The notes beneath the pieces were generated by a model. The model was not told the DNA's origin, ran no database searches, and saw only the letters and a list, made by a program, of their open reading frames with translations. Positions 8,461 through 15,528 of a stretch of DNA of 21,455 bases are shown piece by piece; position 1 is the stretch's first letter, and every line of letters begins with the position of its first letter. Position numbers and translations under genes: made by a program. Origin of the DNA: Mycoplasma sp. CAG:877 (GTDB lineage Bacteria > Bacillota_I > Bacilli_A > RF39 > UBA660); assembly GCA_000433455.1 (NCBI GenBank), contig HF992478.1:1-21455 (forward strand), given 5' to 3'.

Positions 8461-9414
8461 ATGTTAGAGAAACAGTTTAAAACATTAGATGAACAAATAG
8501 AAATCTTTAAGCATAAAGGATTAGTCATTAAAGATGAAAAATATGCTAAAGAAGTTTTATTACGCGAAAACTATTTCTTTTTAAATGGTTATCGTCATCT
8601 ATTTTATAAGTCAGAAACGGAAAAAGCATTTATTCCAGGTACAACATTTGAAGAACTTTATAGCATGTTCTTATTTGATCGATCTTTTAGAAATGTCTTA
8701 TTTAAATATCTTTTAGTAATTGAAAACAACTTAAAGTCTATAACTTCATACCAATTATCTAAAAAGTATGGTTATAAAGAAAAAGATTATTTAAAGGTCA
8801 AGAATTTTACCCAGATTCCTGAACGTCAAAGACAAGTAAATGATTTAATCAAAAAAATGAAACGTCAAATAAGAATAAATGGTTCACAACATACTGCAAC
8901 ATCTCATTATGTATCTCATTATGGTTATATACCTTTATGGATATTAGTAAAAGTATTATCATTTGGAGTAGTTAGTGAAATGGTATCAATCTTAAAACCT
9001 GAAGATCAAAAAGACATAAGTAATATTTATGGTATAGCAACTGATGATTTCATAAATTATTTACCAATTCTAGCTAATTATAGAAATCTTTGTGCACATG
9101 AAGATATCTTATATGAAAATAGAACTCAAAAAGAAATATCTGATACTATTTACCACAAGATATTAAATATACCAAGAGATGAAGAAGGATACATATATGG
9201 TAAAAATGATTTATTTGCTTTAATAATTATTATGAAACAAATGCTTTTAAAAGAAGAGTTTAAAAATATGACTTTTGAATTAGATAATATTGTTCAAACT
9301 CTTAATTATAATCTAACCAGTATAAAAATAGATAAAGTATTAAATCAGATGGGATTTCCATTAAATTGGGAAGAACTATCTAAAATAGAAAGGCCAATAA
9401 ATGATGAAGAATAA
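8461..9414 (+). CDS. Abi_2 family (AbiD/AbiF-like) abortive infection protein with HEPN motif
   Basis: The 317-aa product fits the Abi_2 (AbiD/AbiF) family, HEPN-superfamily proteins known for phage abortive infection. The features seen are an N-terminal LDEQIEIFKHKGL region, LNGYRHLFY, the central LFDRSFRNVLFKYLLVIENNLKS, YGYIPLWILVKVLSFG, and the RxxxxH HEPN motif at R208-H213 (RNLCAH) followed by E214-D215. In HEPN toxins that Arg-His pair forms the RNase site. Its role would be to damage host or phage RNA on infection. The start has AGGTGA 4 nt upstream. The last 14 bp overlap the HtrA gene, so the pair is one transcript and translation is coupled. No antitoxin-like gene flanks it. Confidence 0.88.
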   Translation: MLEKQFKTLDEQIEIFKHKGLVIKDEKYAKEVLLRENYFFLNGYRHLFYKSETEKAFIPGTTFEELYSMFLFDRSFRNVLFKYLLVIENNLKSITSYQLSKKYGYKEKDYLKVKNFTQIPERQRQVNDLIKKMKRQIRINGSQHTATSHYVSHYGYIPLWILVKVLSFGVVSEMVSILKPEDQKDISNIYGIATDDFINYLPILANYRNLCAHEDILYENRTQKEISDTIYHKILNIPRDEEGYIYGKNDLFALIIIMKQMLLKEEFKNMTFELDNIVQTLNYNLTSIKIDKVLNQMGFPLNWEELSKIERPINDEE

Positions 9415-10510
9415 AGAAAATATAAAATTAGTACCTTTAATTATCTTTTCTTTTGTAATTGGAGGAATAGTTACTTTATCCATGTTAAAATGGACACCTA
9501 TCCTAGATCAAATAATTGGTAGCAGAAATACAGTTATAACAAAAAATGGTACACAAGTATATGAAAAAGGTTCACTAGCAGCCTCTGTTGAAAAAATATA
9601 TGATGCAGTAGTTGTAGTTCAAGGCTATTCTAATAATCAGTTAGCATCAACTGGTACAGGTTTTGTTTATAAAACTGATGATAAGTATGGTTATATCCTA
9701 ACTAATCAACATGTTATTAGTACTCTAAGTAAAATTACAGTACTATTTACTAATGACAAAGAAGTAGAAACAACAGTCCTAGGTAGTGATGAATATCTAG
9801 ATTTAGCTGTTCTACGAGTACCTAAAGAAGAAGTACTTATGGTTGCTACTATCGGTAGTAGTGAAAAAGTAAGTTTAGGAGATTCAGTATTTACAGTTGG
9901 TTCACCACTAGGTGCTGACTATCGTGGTAGTGTAACTTCTGGAGTTTTATCTGGAAAAGACAGAATGGTATCCGTAACAGTTTCTAATTCTAGAAGTAGT
10001 GACTGGGTAATGAGAGTATTACAAATAGATGCTTCTATTAACCCTGGTAACTCTGGAGGACCATTATTAAATGTAAACGGAGAAGTAATTGGTATTTGTT
10101 CAATGAAATTAGTTGATGATGAAATTGAAGGTATGGGATTTGCTATTCCAATAGAGTATGCTATGAACCATGCTGATTCCCTAGAAAAAGGCAAAGCTAT
10201 AAAATGGCCAGTTCTAGGTATAAGAATGGCTAATATTACAGATACTGCAACCCTAAGACAATATGGAATATCGATAAGTAGTGATGTAACATCAGGAACA
10301 GTAGTAGTAGAAGCTGTAAAAGATTCATCAGCTGACAAAGCCGGTATTACAAAAGGAGATATAATTACTAAAGTAGATGGTAATAAAGTAAAAGATTATG
10401 CTTATCTAAGATATGAATTATATCAACATCAAGCAGGAGATACTATAGAAATAACATACCTAAGAAATGGTAAAGAACATACTACAAAAGTAACATTAGG
10501 AAGTAATTAA
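9401..10510 (+). CDS. HtrA/DegP-type membrane-anchored serine protease with PDZ domain
   Basis: This 369-aa protein has the HtrA layout: a membrane helix at about residues 8-28, a trypsin-like domain with triad H104 (LTNQHV), D134 (YLDLAV) and S218 (NPGNSGGP), then one PDZ domain from about 275 to the end (GITKGDIITKVDGN). HtrA proteases sit on the outer face of the membrane and degrade or refold damaged exported proteins. There are two consecutive ATGs (9401, 9404); AGAAAGG at 9387-9393 fits either. It begins inside the Abi_2 gene in another frame and has no promoter of its own in sight, so it depends on the abi transcript. An intrinsic terminator follows 20 bp after the stop. Confidence 0.95.
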   Translation: MMKNKENIKLVPLIIFSFVIGGIVTLSMLKWTPILDQIIGSRNTVITKNGTQVYEKGSLAASVEKIYDAVVVVQGYSNNQLASTGTGFVYKTDDKYGYILTNQHVISTLSKITVLFTNDKEVETTVLGSDEYLDLAVLRVPKEEVLMVATIGSSEKVSLGDSVFTVGSPLGADYRGSVTSGVLSGKDRMVSVTVSNSRSSDWVMRVLQIDASINPGNSGGPLLNVNGEVIGICSMKLVDDEIEGMGFAIPIEYAMNHADSLEKGKAIKWPVLGIRMANITDTATLRQYGISISSDVTSGTVVVEAVKDSSADKAGITKGDIITKVDGNKVKDYAYLRYELYQHQAGDTIEITYLRNGKEHTTKVTLGSN

Positions 10511-10528
10511 AGGTAAAAATAAAAACCT

Positions 10529-10554
10529 AAAGAATAGAGAAATCTATTCTTTTT
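10529..10554 (+). terminator. Terminator of the abi-htrA operon
   Basis: AGAATAGA at 10531-10538 pairs perfectly with TCTATTCT at 10543-10550 around a GAAA tetraloop. It is extended by A-T pairs and followed by TTTTAT. Confidence 0.85.
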
Positions 10555-10810
10555 ATATTGAAATTTTCTTAGTAATTTTCTTAATCAATTAATAAGTAAT
10601 ATAAAAAAATAAATGTAGAAATTATATAAATAAAAAGGAAATAAAGATGAATGAAAGATAAATATAAATACAGGAATAATATAAATAAAAAGATAAACAA
10701 GAACAAATAAAGATATTATATAAGTAAAATATAAATATAGTTATAAAATACAACTTATTCATATCATATCCTGCTTCTAAGCCCCAAAAAATATAAAAAT
10801 GTATAATTAT
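10555..10810. repeat. AT-rich gene-free spacer with an imperfect ~55-bp duplication
   Basis: I see no gene in this stretch. TATAAATAAAAAG occurs at 10625-10637 and again at 10680-10692, and each copy is followed by ATAAAGAT and later by ATATAAATA. This suggests a decayed two-copy tandem repeat on a purine-rich plus strand. With such base composition chance similarity is possible. Confidence 0.35.
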
Positions 10811-10839
10811 ACAAAAATAAAAAACCTGCCTCAGCAGGT
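10811..10839 (-). terminator. Terminator of the TQXA surface-protein gene
   Basis: ACCTGC at 10824-10829 and GCAGGT at 10834-10839 form a perfect GC-rich stem with a 4-nt loop. The A-run at 10813-10823 is the U-tract on the minus strand. It lies 6 bp after the stop codon of the minus-strand gene. Confidence 0.85.
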
Positions 10840-10845
10840 CTAAAA

Positions 10846-12408
10846 TTACTCATTAATCTTCTTTCTTTTAATAGTAACAGATATAATCATAATACCAAAT
10901 AGTCCAACAATACCACCAAATATATAAGGTACAGCCGAACTAAATTTACCAGTATCAGGAATTTTTATATCATTCTCCATAACTACTGGAACAATCTTAG
11001 AATTATCAACTGTAAAATCAATACATGTAGTATTTAAAACATAACCATTAGGAGCTTGCGTCTCACAAAGTGAATAAGTACCATCCTCTAAAGAAATATA
11101 ATGTGGAGTAGTAGTAGATACCCATTCCCATTTCTTAGTAGTATCAGCTTTATTTGTAATAACTAAAATAGCTCCAGCTAATTCACTCTTTGTAGTAGCA
11201 TCAATCTTACTAATTTTAACAAAGTTTCCTAAAGATAGACTAACTAAAACTCTATTTATAGGAGTATATCCTAAAGAAACATTAGAAAATACTTGTTTCT
11301 TATTAGTATTAACAATAGTTTCTCCTGCAGTCTTAGTAACATAATACTCATATCCCTTACCAGCAAGGAAAGTTCCGTATACATTAACTTTTACTGTAGT
11401 TAAATCCATTGTACTAACATCATCTTTTAATGGAACAACTATTTTAAATGAACCAGTCATAACAGAAGTATTACTAACTCTAGAATTATTTTGATCAACT
11501 ATATAAACTCCATAGTTATTAGGATCTTCTATTTCTACTGTATAGTATAAATAATTACTTTTATTTGTATTAGGTAGTGGAGTAATAGCCTCAGTTGTAA
11601 ATAAATTACCAGTAGAATTAATTGTAAAAGAAAGTTTATCACTACTTAATGGTGCCATAGTAGAAGTCTCTACTGTAGTAGCACTATTAGCATTATTAAC
11701 TAACTCTAATATATAATTAAGATAATTATAACCAGATTTACTAGCAGCAGCACTAATTATATTTCTAACATCAGTAGGAGTAATTACATTAGTAGTATCT
11801 TGAATATAAAAACTACAAGCATTCAAGTTCTTAGTATTAGTCTCCATACAATAAGTATTAGTAAATTTAGCACTATTTTCATAAATATATAACCATAAAG
11901 CAAGCTGAGTAATATATTGTTTTACATTATTATCTGAAACAGCTCCATACTTATTAGCAGTAAATACTGTATTAGTAGTATTAGTTGAACTATATCCATG
12001 ATTAATAATATATAAAATTCCTAAATCACTAATATCACTTGGATTAGTATCATGTAATTCAAAAACTTCATCTGTCTCTGGCACTTTCATATTCTTCATA
12101 AACTCATATAATGGTGTATCACTATTACTAATTTTATAATCAGTTGCTGTATTAAAATTATGTAAATAACTGGCATAAGTAGTATCACTTGCTAAAGCTT
12201 TTGAAATATAATTACTGTAATTAGTAGATCCAACTGTAAAATTAGAATTAAAGTCAGTTTTAGGAATACCTGTCTCATCTAATCCAACTGGTACTGCATA
12301 ACTTCTACCAAAGAAACTAAAAGCTGTATACAAAATAGAAAATGTAGAAATCATTACTATAAATAAATATCCTTGTACTTTAAGTACTTTTTTAAAGTCC
12401 ACTATCAT
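10846..12408 (-). CDS. Sortase-anchored surface protein: TQXA-like domain, SpaA/Cna-B domain, IPDTG signal
   Basis: This 520-aa cell-wall protein starts with a basic N-terminus and hydrophobic signal segment (about 13-33). A region like thioester (TQXA) adhesin domains follows: ILYIINHGY at 131-139 and TQLALW at 167-172. Near residues 394-480 is a prealbumin-like SpaA/Cna-B domain with K398/K401, E449 and the typical ETQAPNGY. The C-terminus has a sorting signal: IPDTG at 483-487, a hydrophobic stretch, and the basic tail KRKK. Sortase would link it to the wall, where it may act as an adhesin. In thioester domains a Cys upstream bonds to the Gln of TQ; here no Cys occurs before Q168 and the first is C187, so the thioester may not form. 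No sortase gene lies in the window. AGAGGTGAT supports the start. Confidence 0.85.
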   Translation of the reverse strand: MIVDFKKVLKVQGYLFIVMISTFSILYTAFSFFGRSYAVPVGLDETGIPKTDFNSNFTVGSTNYSNYISKALASDTTYASYLHNFNTATDYKISNSDTPLYEFMKNMKVPETDEVFELHDTNPSDISDLGILYIINHGYSSTNTTNTVFTANKYGAVSDNNVKQYITQLALWLYIYENSAKFTNTYCMETNTKNLNACSFYIQDTTNVITPTDVRNIISAAASKSGYNYLNYILELVNNANSATTVETSTMAPLSSDKLSFTINSTGNLFTTEAITPLPNTNKSNYLYYTVEIEDPNNYGVYIVDQNNSRVSNTSVMTGSFKIVVPLKDDVSTMDLTTVKVNVYGTFLAGKGYEYYVTKTAGETIVNTNKKQVFSNVSLGYTPINRVLVSLSLGNFVKISKIDATTKSELAGAILVITNKADTTKKWEWVSTTTPHYISLEDGTYSLCETQAPNGYVLNTTCIDFTVDNSKIVPVVMENDIKIPDTGKFSSAVPYIFGGIVGLFGIMIISVTIKRKKINE

Positions 12409-12430
12409 ATCACCTCTCTATTATGACTTA

Positions 12431-12439
12431 ATTATAACA
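12431..12439 (-). promoter_or_regulatory. Extended -10 promoter of the surface-protein gene
   Basis: The minus strand reads TGTTATAAT, a perfect extended -10. The predicted start of transcription is near 12424, about 16 nt before the ATG at 12408. Confidence 0.65.
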
Positions 12440-12486
12440 CTTCTCTTAAAAAATATATATAACATATTTTTCTTTTCTAAAATGGA

Positions 12487-12495
12487 TGTTATAAT
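12487..12495 (+). promoter_or_regulatory. Extended -10 promoter of the prs leader
   Basis: TGTTATAAT is a perfect extended -10 with only a T-rich stretch where the -35 would be. Transcription from here would start near 12502, cover the leader ORF and pass the hairpin at 12593-12615 before reaching prs. Confidence 0.65.
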
Positions 12496-12513
12496 ACTAT
12501 TGAGGGATGAGGT

Positions 12514-12591
12514 ATGACTATGATAATAAATAAAAAAATATTTATAAATAATTATAATGATTACAGTCTAATTTCATCTATTATTAATTAG
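12514..12591 (+). CDS. Putative 25-residue leader peptide upstream of prs
   Basis: An ATG with a good Shine-Dalgarno (GAGGGATGAGG just upstream) opens a 25-codon frame rich in Ile and Asn, ending at TAG 12589-12591. A second in-frame ATG is two codons later. The stop is one base before the left arm of a terminator-like hairpin. A ribosome finishing this frame would cover that arm, which is what one expects of a leader peptide that controls attenuation. There is no protein-level evidence; it could be a chance frame, but the strong ribosome site and the placement argue for translation. Confidence 0.5.
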   Translation: MTMIINKKIFINNYNDYSLISSIIN

Positions 12592-12592
12592 G

Positions 12593-12627
12593 AAAGGGAA
12601 TATTACATTCTCTTTTTATTGTTTTTT
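12593..12627 (+). terminator. Terminator-like hairpin (candidate attenuator) before prs
   Basis: AAAGGGAAT at 12593-12601 pairs with ATTCTCTTT at 12607-12615 (9 bp, one G-U) around a 5-nt loop. A T-rich tract up to 12627 follows, with six T in a row at the end. The prs Shine-Dalgarno AGGAGG begins at 12628. No promoter fits between the hairpin and prs, so prs transcripts must read through it. Confidence 0.65.
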
Positions 12628-12638
12628 AGGAGGTAAAA

Positions 12639-13757
12639 ATGGAAATTATAACAAACAATTTACGTTTACTTGTAATGGATAACTTTGAAGAGTTTGGAAA
12701 AAAAGTAGATGGACATTTAAAATTAATGCGTGGAGTAACTGATCCTAATGCTACTTTTATTGTTCCAACTAGACTTACTAGATTTGCATCTGGTGAAGGT
12801 AAGGGTGAGATTTTAGAAAGTATTCGTGGCAAGGAAACTTATATTTTAACTGATGTTATGAATCATAGTTGTACTTACGAAATGCATGGTTATTTAAATC
12901 ATAAAAGTCCAGATGACCACTACCAAGATTTAAAAAGAGTAATTTCTGCTATGGATGGAGCTGAAGACAAACTAACTGTAATAATGCCTTTTATTTATGA
13001 AGGTCGCCAACATAAAAGAAAGGGTAGGGAGTCTAAAGATTGTTCCCTAATGCTTCAAGAATTAGAATCACTAGGAGTAGATTCTTTTATAACTTTTGAT
13101 GCTCACGATCCAAGTATTAGAAACTCTCTACATAGTTGTTCTTTTGATTCTATTTATCCAACTTATAGTATTTTAAAAGAGTTTATTGAAAATGAACCAA
13201 TTGAATTAGATAATTTCTTAGTAGCAAGTCCTGATATGGGTGCTATAGAAAGAGCAAAATGTTATGCTGAAATGCTTAATACTCCATTTGGTTTTTGCTA
13301 CAAAAGAAGAGACATGACTAGAGTAGTAAATGGAAAGAACCCTATAATTGCCCATGAGTATTTAGGAACATCTGTTGAAGGAAAAAATGTCATAGTAGTA
13401 GATGACATGATAGCATCTGGCCAATCTATGTTAGAAGTAGCTGAACAATTAAAAGAACGTGGAGCAGCTAATATCTATTTAATTGCTTCATTTGCTCTAT
13501 TTAGTGATGGACAAAAGAGTATAGATGCTTTTAATGAAGCTTATCAAAACGGTGTATTTAAAAGATGCTACACAAGTAATTTGTGCTACATACCAGAAGA
13601 GGCTAGAAAACAAGAATGGTTAAAAACTGGTGATAATTCTAAATACGTTGCTAAATTAATTGATACCCTAAATAAGCATGAGTCTATAAGTCCTCTTTTA
13701 GATAGTAAGAGTAAAATATTGACAAAAGTACGTGATTTAAGAGGTACAAAAGACTAA
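12639..13757 (+). CDS. prs: Ribose-phosphate pyrophosphokinase (PRPP synthetase), divergent long form
   Basis: This enzyme makes 5-phosphoribosyl-1-pyrophosphate from ribose 5-phosphate and ATP for purine, pyrimidine, His, Trp and NAD synthesis. The 372-aa protein has the two Prs halves. The N-terminal half has RFASGEGKGEI (48-58), corresponding to the substrate-loop FADGE region, and the FDAHDP motif (153-158). The C-terminal half has the PRPP-binding loop VIVVDDMIASGQS (251-263), here with ASGQS instead of the usual DTGGT. The length exceeds the typical ~315 aa, and it belongs to the divergent type seen in some Firmicutes. It may instead be a Prs paralogue of altered regulation. AGGAGG at 12628-12633 precedes ATG 12639. 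Expression probably depends on read-through of the leader hairpin. A separate promoter serves the following gene. Confidence 0.88.
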   Translation: MEIITNNLRLLVMDNFEEFGKKVDGHLKLMRGVTDPNATFIVPTRLTRFASGEGKGEILESIRGKETYILTDVMNHSCTYEMHGYLNHKSPDDHYQDLKRVISAMDGAEDKLTVIMPFIYEGRQHKRKGRESKDCSLMLQELESLGVDSFITFDAHDPSIRNSLHSCSFDSIYPTYSILKEFIENEPIELDNFLVASPDMGAIERAKCYAEMLNTPFGFCYKRRDMTRVVNGKNPIIAHEYLGTSVEGKNVIVVDDMIASGQSMLEVAEQLKERGAANIYLIASFALFSDGQKSIDAFNEAYQNGVFKRCYTSNLCYIPEEARKQEWLKTGDNSKYVAKLIDTLNKHESISPLLDSKSKILTKVRDLRGTKD

Positions 13758-13760
13758 TTA

Positions 13761-13769
13761 TGTTATAAT
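13761..13769 (+). promoter_or_regulatory. Extended -10 promoter of the CofE-like gene
   Basis: TGTTATAAT lies 3 bp after the prs stop codon, followed by TAGGAGG at 13777-13783 and ATG at 13792. Transcription would start almost at the Shine-Dalgarno. Confidence 0.6.
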
Positions 13770-13791
13770 GATAAGGTAGGAGGAATGATAT

Positions 13792-14982
13792 ATGTCAAGA
13801 ACAGTAGGAACTGTAGTAAGAGGTATAAGAACACCAATTATTAAAGATGGGGATGACTTAAAACAAATCGTAATAGATTCTGTTTTAAATGCTAGTAAAG
13901 AGGAAAATTTTACATTTAATGATCGTGATATTATTGCTATAACAGAAGCTGTTTTAGGAATAAGTACAGGTAATTATGCAACAATAGATGATATTGCTAC
14001 AGATGTAAAAAATAAATTTAATGGAAATCATATAGGTATAGTATTTCCAATTTTAAGTAGAAACAGATTTGCTGTTTGCTTAAGAGCTTTTGCAAGAGCA
14101 ATGGATAAAATAACTATGTTACTTAGTTATCCATCAGATGAGGTTGGAAATGATATTTTAGATAAAGAAAAATTGGAAAAATCTGGAATAAATCCATATT
14201 CTGATGTTATAAGTGAAAAAGAATATACTGAGAAGTTTGGTGACTTTAAACATATATTTACTGGTGTAAATATGGTTGATTTTTATCGTGACGTAGCAAA
14301 CTCTGAAAATTGCGAAATAGAATTTGTATTTAGTAATCAACCAGAAGAAATATTAAAATATACAGACGAAGTATTAGCTTGTGATATTCATACAAGAACA
14401 AAGACTAAAGAAAAATTAAAAAGAGCTGGTGGAAAAACAGTTCTTGGAATGGATGATATATTAACTACTAGTATAAATGGTTCTGGTTATAATAGTAAAT
14501 ATGGTCTATTGGGTTCTAACCGAGCAACAGAAGAAAAAGTAAAACTATTCCCTGAAGCAGGAGAAGAATTAGTATATGGAATACAAGATGAGTTAAAGAA
14601 AATAACTGGTAAAACTATTGAAGTAATGATTTATGGAGATGGAGCTTTTAAAGATCCTGTAGGAAAAATCTGGGAATTAGCTGATCCAGTAGTTAGTCCA
14701 TTCTATACAAAAGGTCTAGAAGGAAGTCCAAATGAATTAAAATTAAAGTATTTATCTGATAATAAATATAGTAATTTAAAAGGTGAAGAGTTACAAGCTG
14801 CTATTAGAAAAGAAATAGAAGAAAAAGATAAAAACTTAAAAGGTAAAATTGAAACTCAAGGAACTACTCCAAGAAGATATACGGATTTAATAGGTTCATT
14901 ATGTGACTTAACATCTGGTTCTGGAGATAAAGGAACACCAGTTGTATTTATTCAAGGATACTTCGATAATTATGCAAACTAA
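13792..14982 (+). CDS. CofE-like (F420-0:L-glutamate ligase family) protein of unknown substrate
   Basis: The 396-aa product matches the CofE/FbiB-N family. The N-terminus has GTVVRGIRTPIIKDGDDL (residues 6-23) and then DRDIIAITEAVLGISTGNYA, the family's core pattern. CofE adds glutamates to coenzyme F420 in archaea and actinobacteria. Bacillota relatives carry this domain without F420 genes, and their substrate is unknown to me. The protein is longer than plain CofE (about 250 aa); the extra length includes a lysine-rich helical segment near 315-350. TAGGAGG supports the start. It follows prs in the same direction, 34 bp apart, but with its own promoter. A terminator follows directly. Confidence 0.8.
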   Translation: MSRTVGTVVRGIRTPIIKDGDDLKQIVIDSVLNASKEENFTFNDRDIIAITEAVLGISTGNYATIDDIATDVKNKFNGNHIGIVFPILSRNRFAVCLRAFARAMDKITMLLSYPSDEVGNDILDKEKLEKSGINPYSDVISEKEYTEKFGDFKHIFTGVNMVDFYRDVANSENCEIEFVFSNQPEEILKYTDEVLACDIHTRTKTKEKLKRAGGKTVLGMDDILTTSINGSGYNSKYGLLGSNRATEEKVKLFPEAGEELVYGIQDELKKITGKTIEVMIYGDGAFKDPVGKIWELADPVVSPFYTKGLEGSPNELKLKYLSDNKYSNLKGEELQAAIRKEIEEKDKNLKGKIETQGTTPRRYTDLIGSLCDLTSGSGDKGTPVVFIQGYFDNYAN

Positions 14983-15013
14983 AAAAGTAGGAGAAATCCT
15001 ACTTTTATTTTTT
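14983..15013 (+). terminator. Terminator of the CofE-like gene
   Basis: AAAAGTAGGA at 14983-14992 pairs perfectly with TCCTACTTTT at 14997-15006 around a GAAA tetraloop, followed by ATTTTTTT. The stem begins right after the stop codon. The same GAAA-loop design is seen after htrA. Confidence 0.88.
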
Positions 15014-15020
15014 TATATAA

Positions 15021-15393
15021 AACAAAAAACATAGTCCTGACAAACTATGCTTTTGAGTTTAAATGGAAAACCACTAAAGGAAACAAGCCACAGTTTTACA
15101 TTTTCATAAGCAACCATTAGTTACTTATGAAACACCGATAAAACAACTCAACCCCAAAACCTTAATATAGTCAGTACTAAGGTGTGGTTACCTATCAAAT
15201 ACGAGTGACTTTCTCGTTACACGTGTACACTTAGACCTTGATAGGATAGCAATAAGCTAAACAAATCACTACTCCAACAACAATATCACAAAAATGATAT
15301 CTGATAAACCAACCCAGCGATAATACCAAATAGATAATCCCAATGATTAAGCATTTAAATACCACGCCTGTCAATTATTACCATATCTAAGAT
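15021..15393 (-). ncRNA. Candidate structured non-coding RNA of about 370 nt
   Basis: This stretch has no credible reading frame. On the minus strand it has a promoter at 15400-15428 and ends in an intrinsic terminator: CATAGT at 15030-15035 pairs with ACTATG at 15044-15049, with the A-run at 15023-15029 giving the U-tract. Inside are several strong stems. CCTATCAA/TTTGATAGG encloses the ACGAG/CTCGT hairpin (about 15190-15246). CATAAGTAAC/GTTGCTTATG has one G-U (about 15104-15130). ACCTTAGTA/TATTAAGGT has one mismatch (about 15159-15183). GATATCA/TGATATT lies near 15281-15302. A longer-range TTGAGTT/AACTCAA pairing joins about 15145-15151 with 15053-15059. I checked by eye for tmRNA, RNase P, SRP and 6S landmarks and found none. 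Identity is unknown. Confidence 0.6.
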
Positions 15394-15399
15394 GTATAT

Positions 15400-15428
15400 A
15401 TCTTAGCATAGTTAAAAATAAAAAGCAA
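15400..15428 (-). promoter_or_regulatory. Promoter of the candidate ncRNA with overlapping inverted repeat
   Basis: On the minus strand TTGCTT (15428-15423) and TAAGAT (15405-15400) are 17 bp apart, with TG one base before the -10. The expected start is near 15393. CTAAGAT at 15387-15393 and ATCTTAG at 15400-15406 form a perfect 7-bp inverted repeat across the -10 and the start, a possible operator. Confidence 0.6.
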
Positions 15429-15503
15429 TAGGTTTCTTGAAAAAAATGACGTTTTTTTTGTAAGCTGTTTGTATACCTAATAATATCAACAAAAAATAAA
15501 ATA

Positions 15504-15512
15504 TGATATAAT
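15504..15512 (+). promoter_or_regulatory. Extended -10 promoter of the 15529 gene
   Basis: TGATATAAT is a perfect extended -10. It overlaps the ATG at 15511, so that codon cannot be in the transcript, and the true start must be further in. It is divergent from the ncRNA promoter. Confidence 0.6.
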
Positions 15513-15528
15513 GAAATTGGTGATGATA

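Noticed and set aside
9919..10338. Minus-strand 139-codon open frame inside htrA
   Set aside because: It is antisense to the catalytic Ser and PDZ region of HtrA; its open length is explained by codon bias on the other strand.
10555..10810. CRISPR array or regular repeat
   Set aside because: There are only two imperfect copies of an AT-rich unit, no regular spacers and no cas genes.
15021..15393. tmRNA, RNase P, SRP or 6S RNA
   Set aside because: There is no tRNA-like end with CCA, no GAGGAAAGTC or ACAGAAA core, and no SRP GGAA-tetraloop core; length alone is not enough.
15511..15528. Upstream ATG as start of the coiled-coil protein
   Set aside because: It lies inside the extended -10 box (15504-15512), so it would not be transcribed; ATG 15529 has a Shine-Dalgarno.
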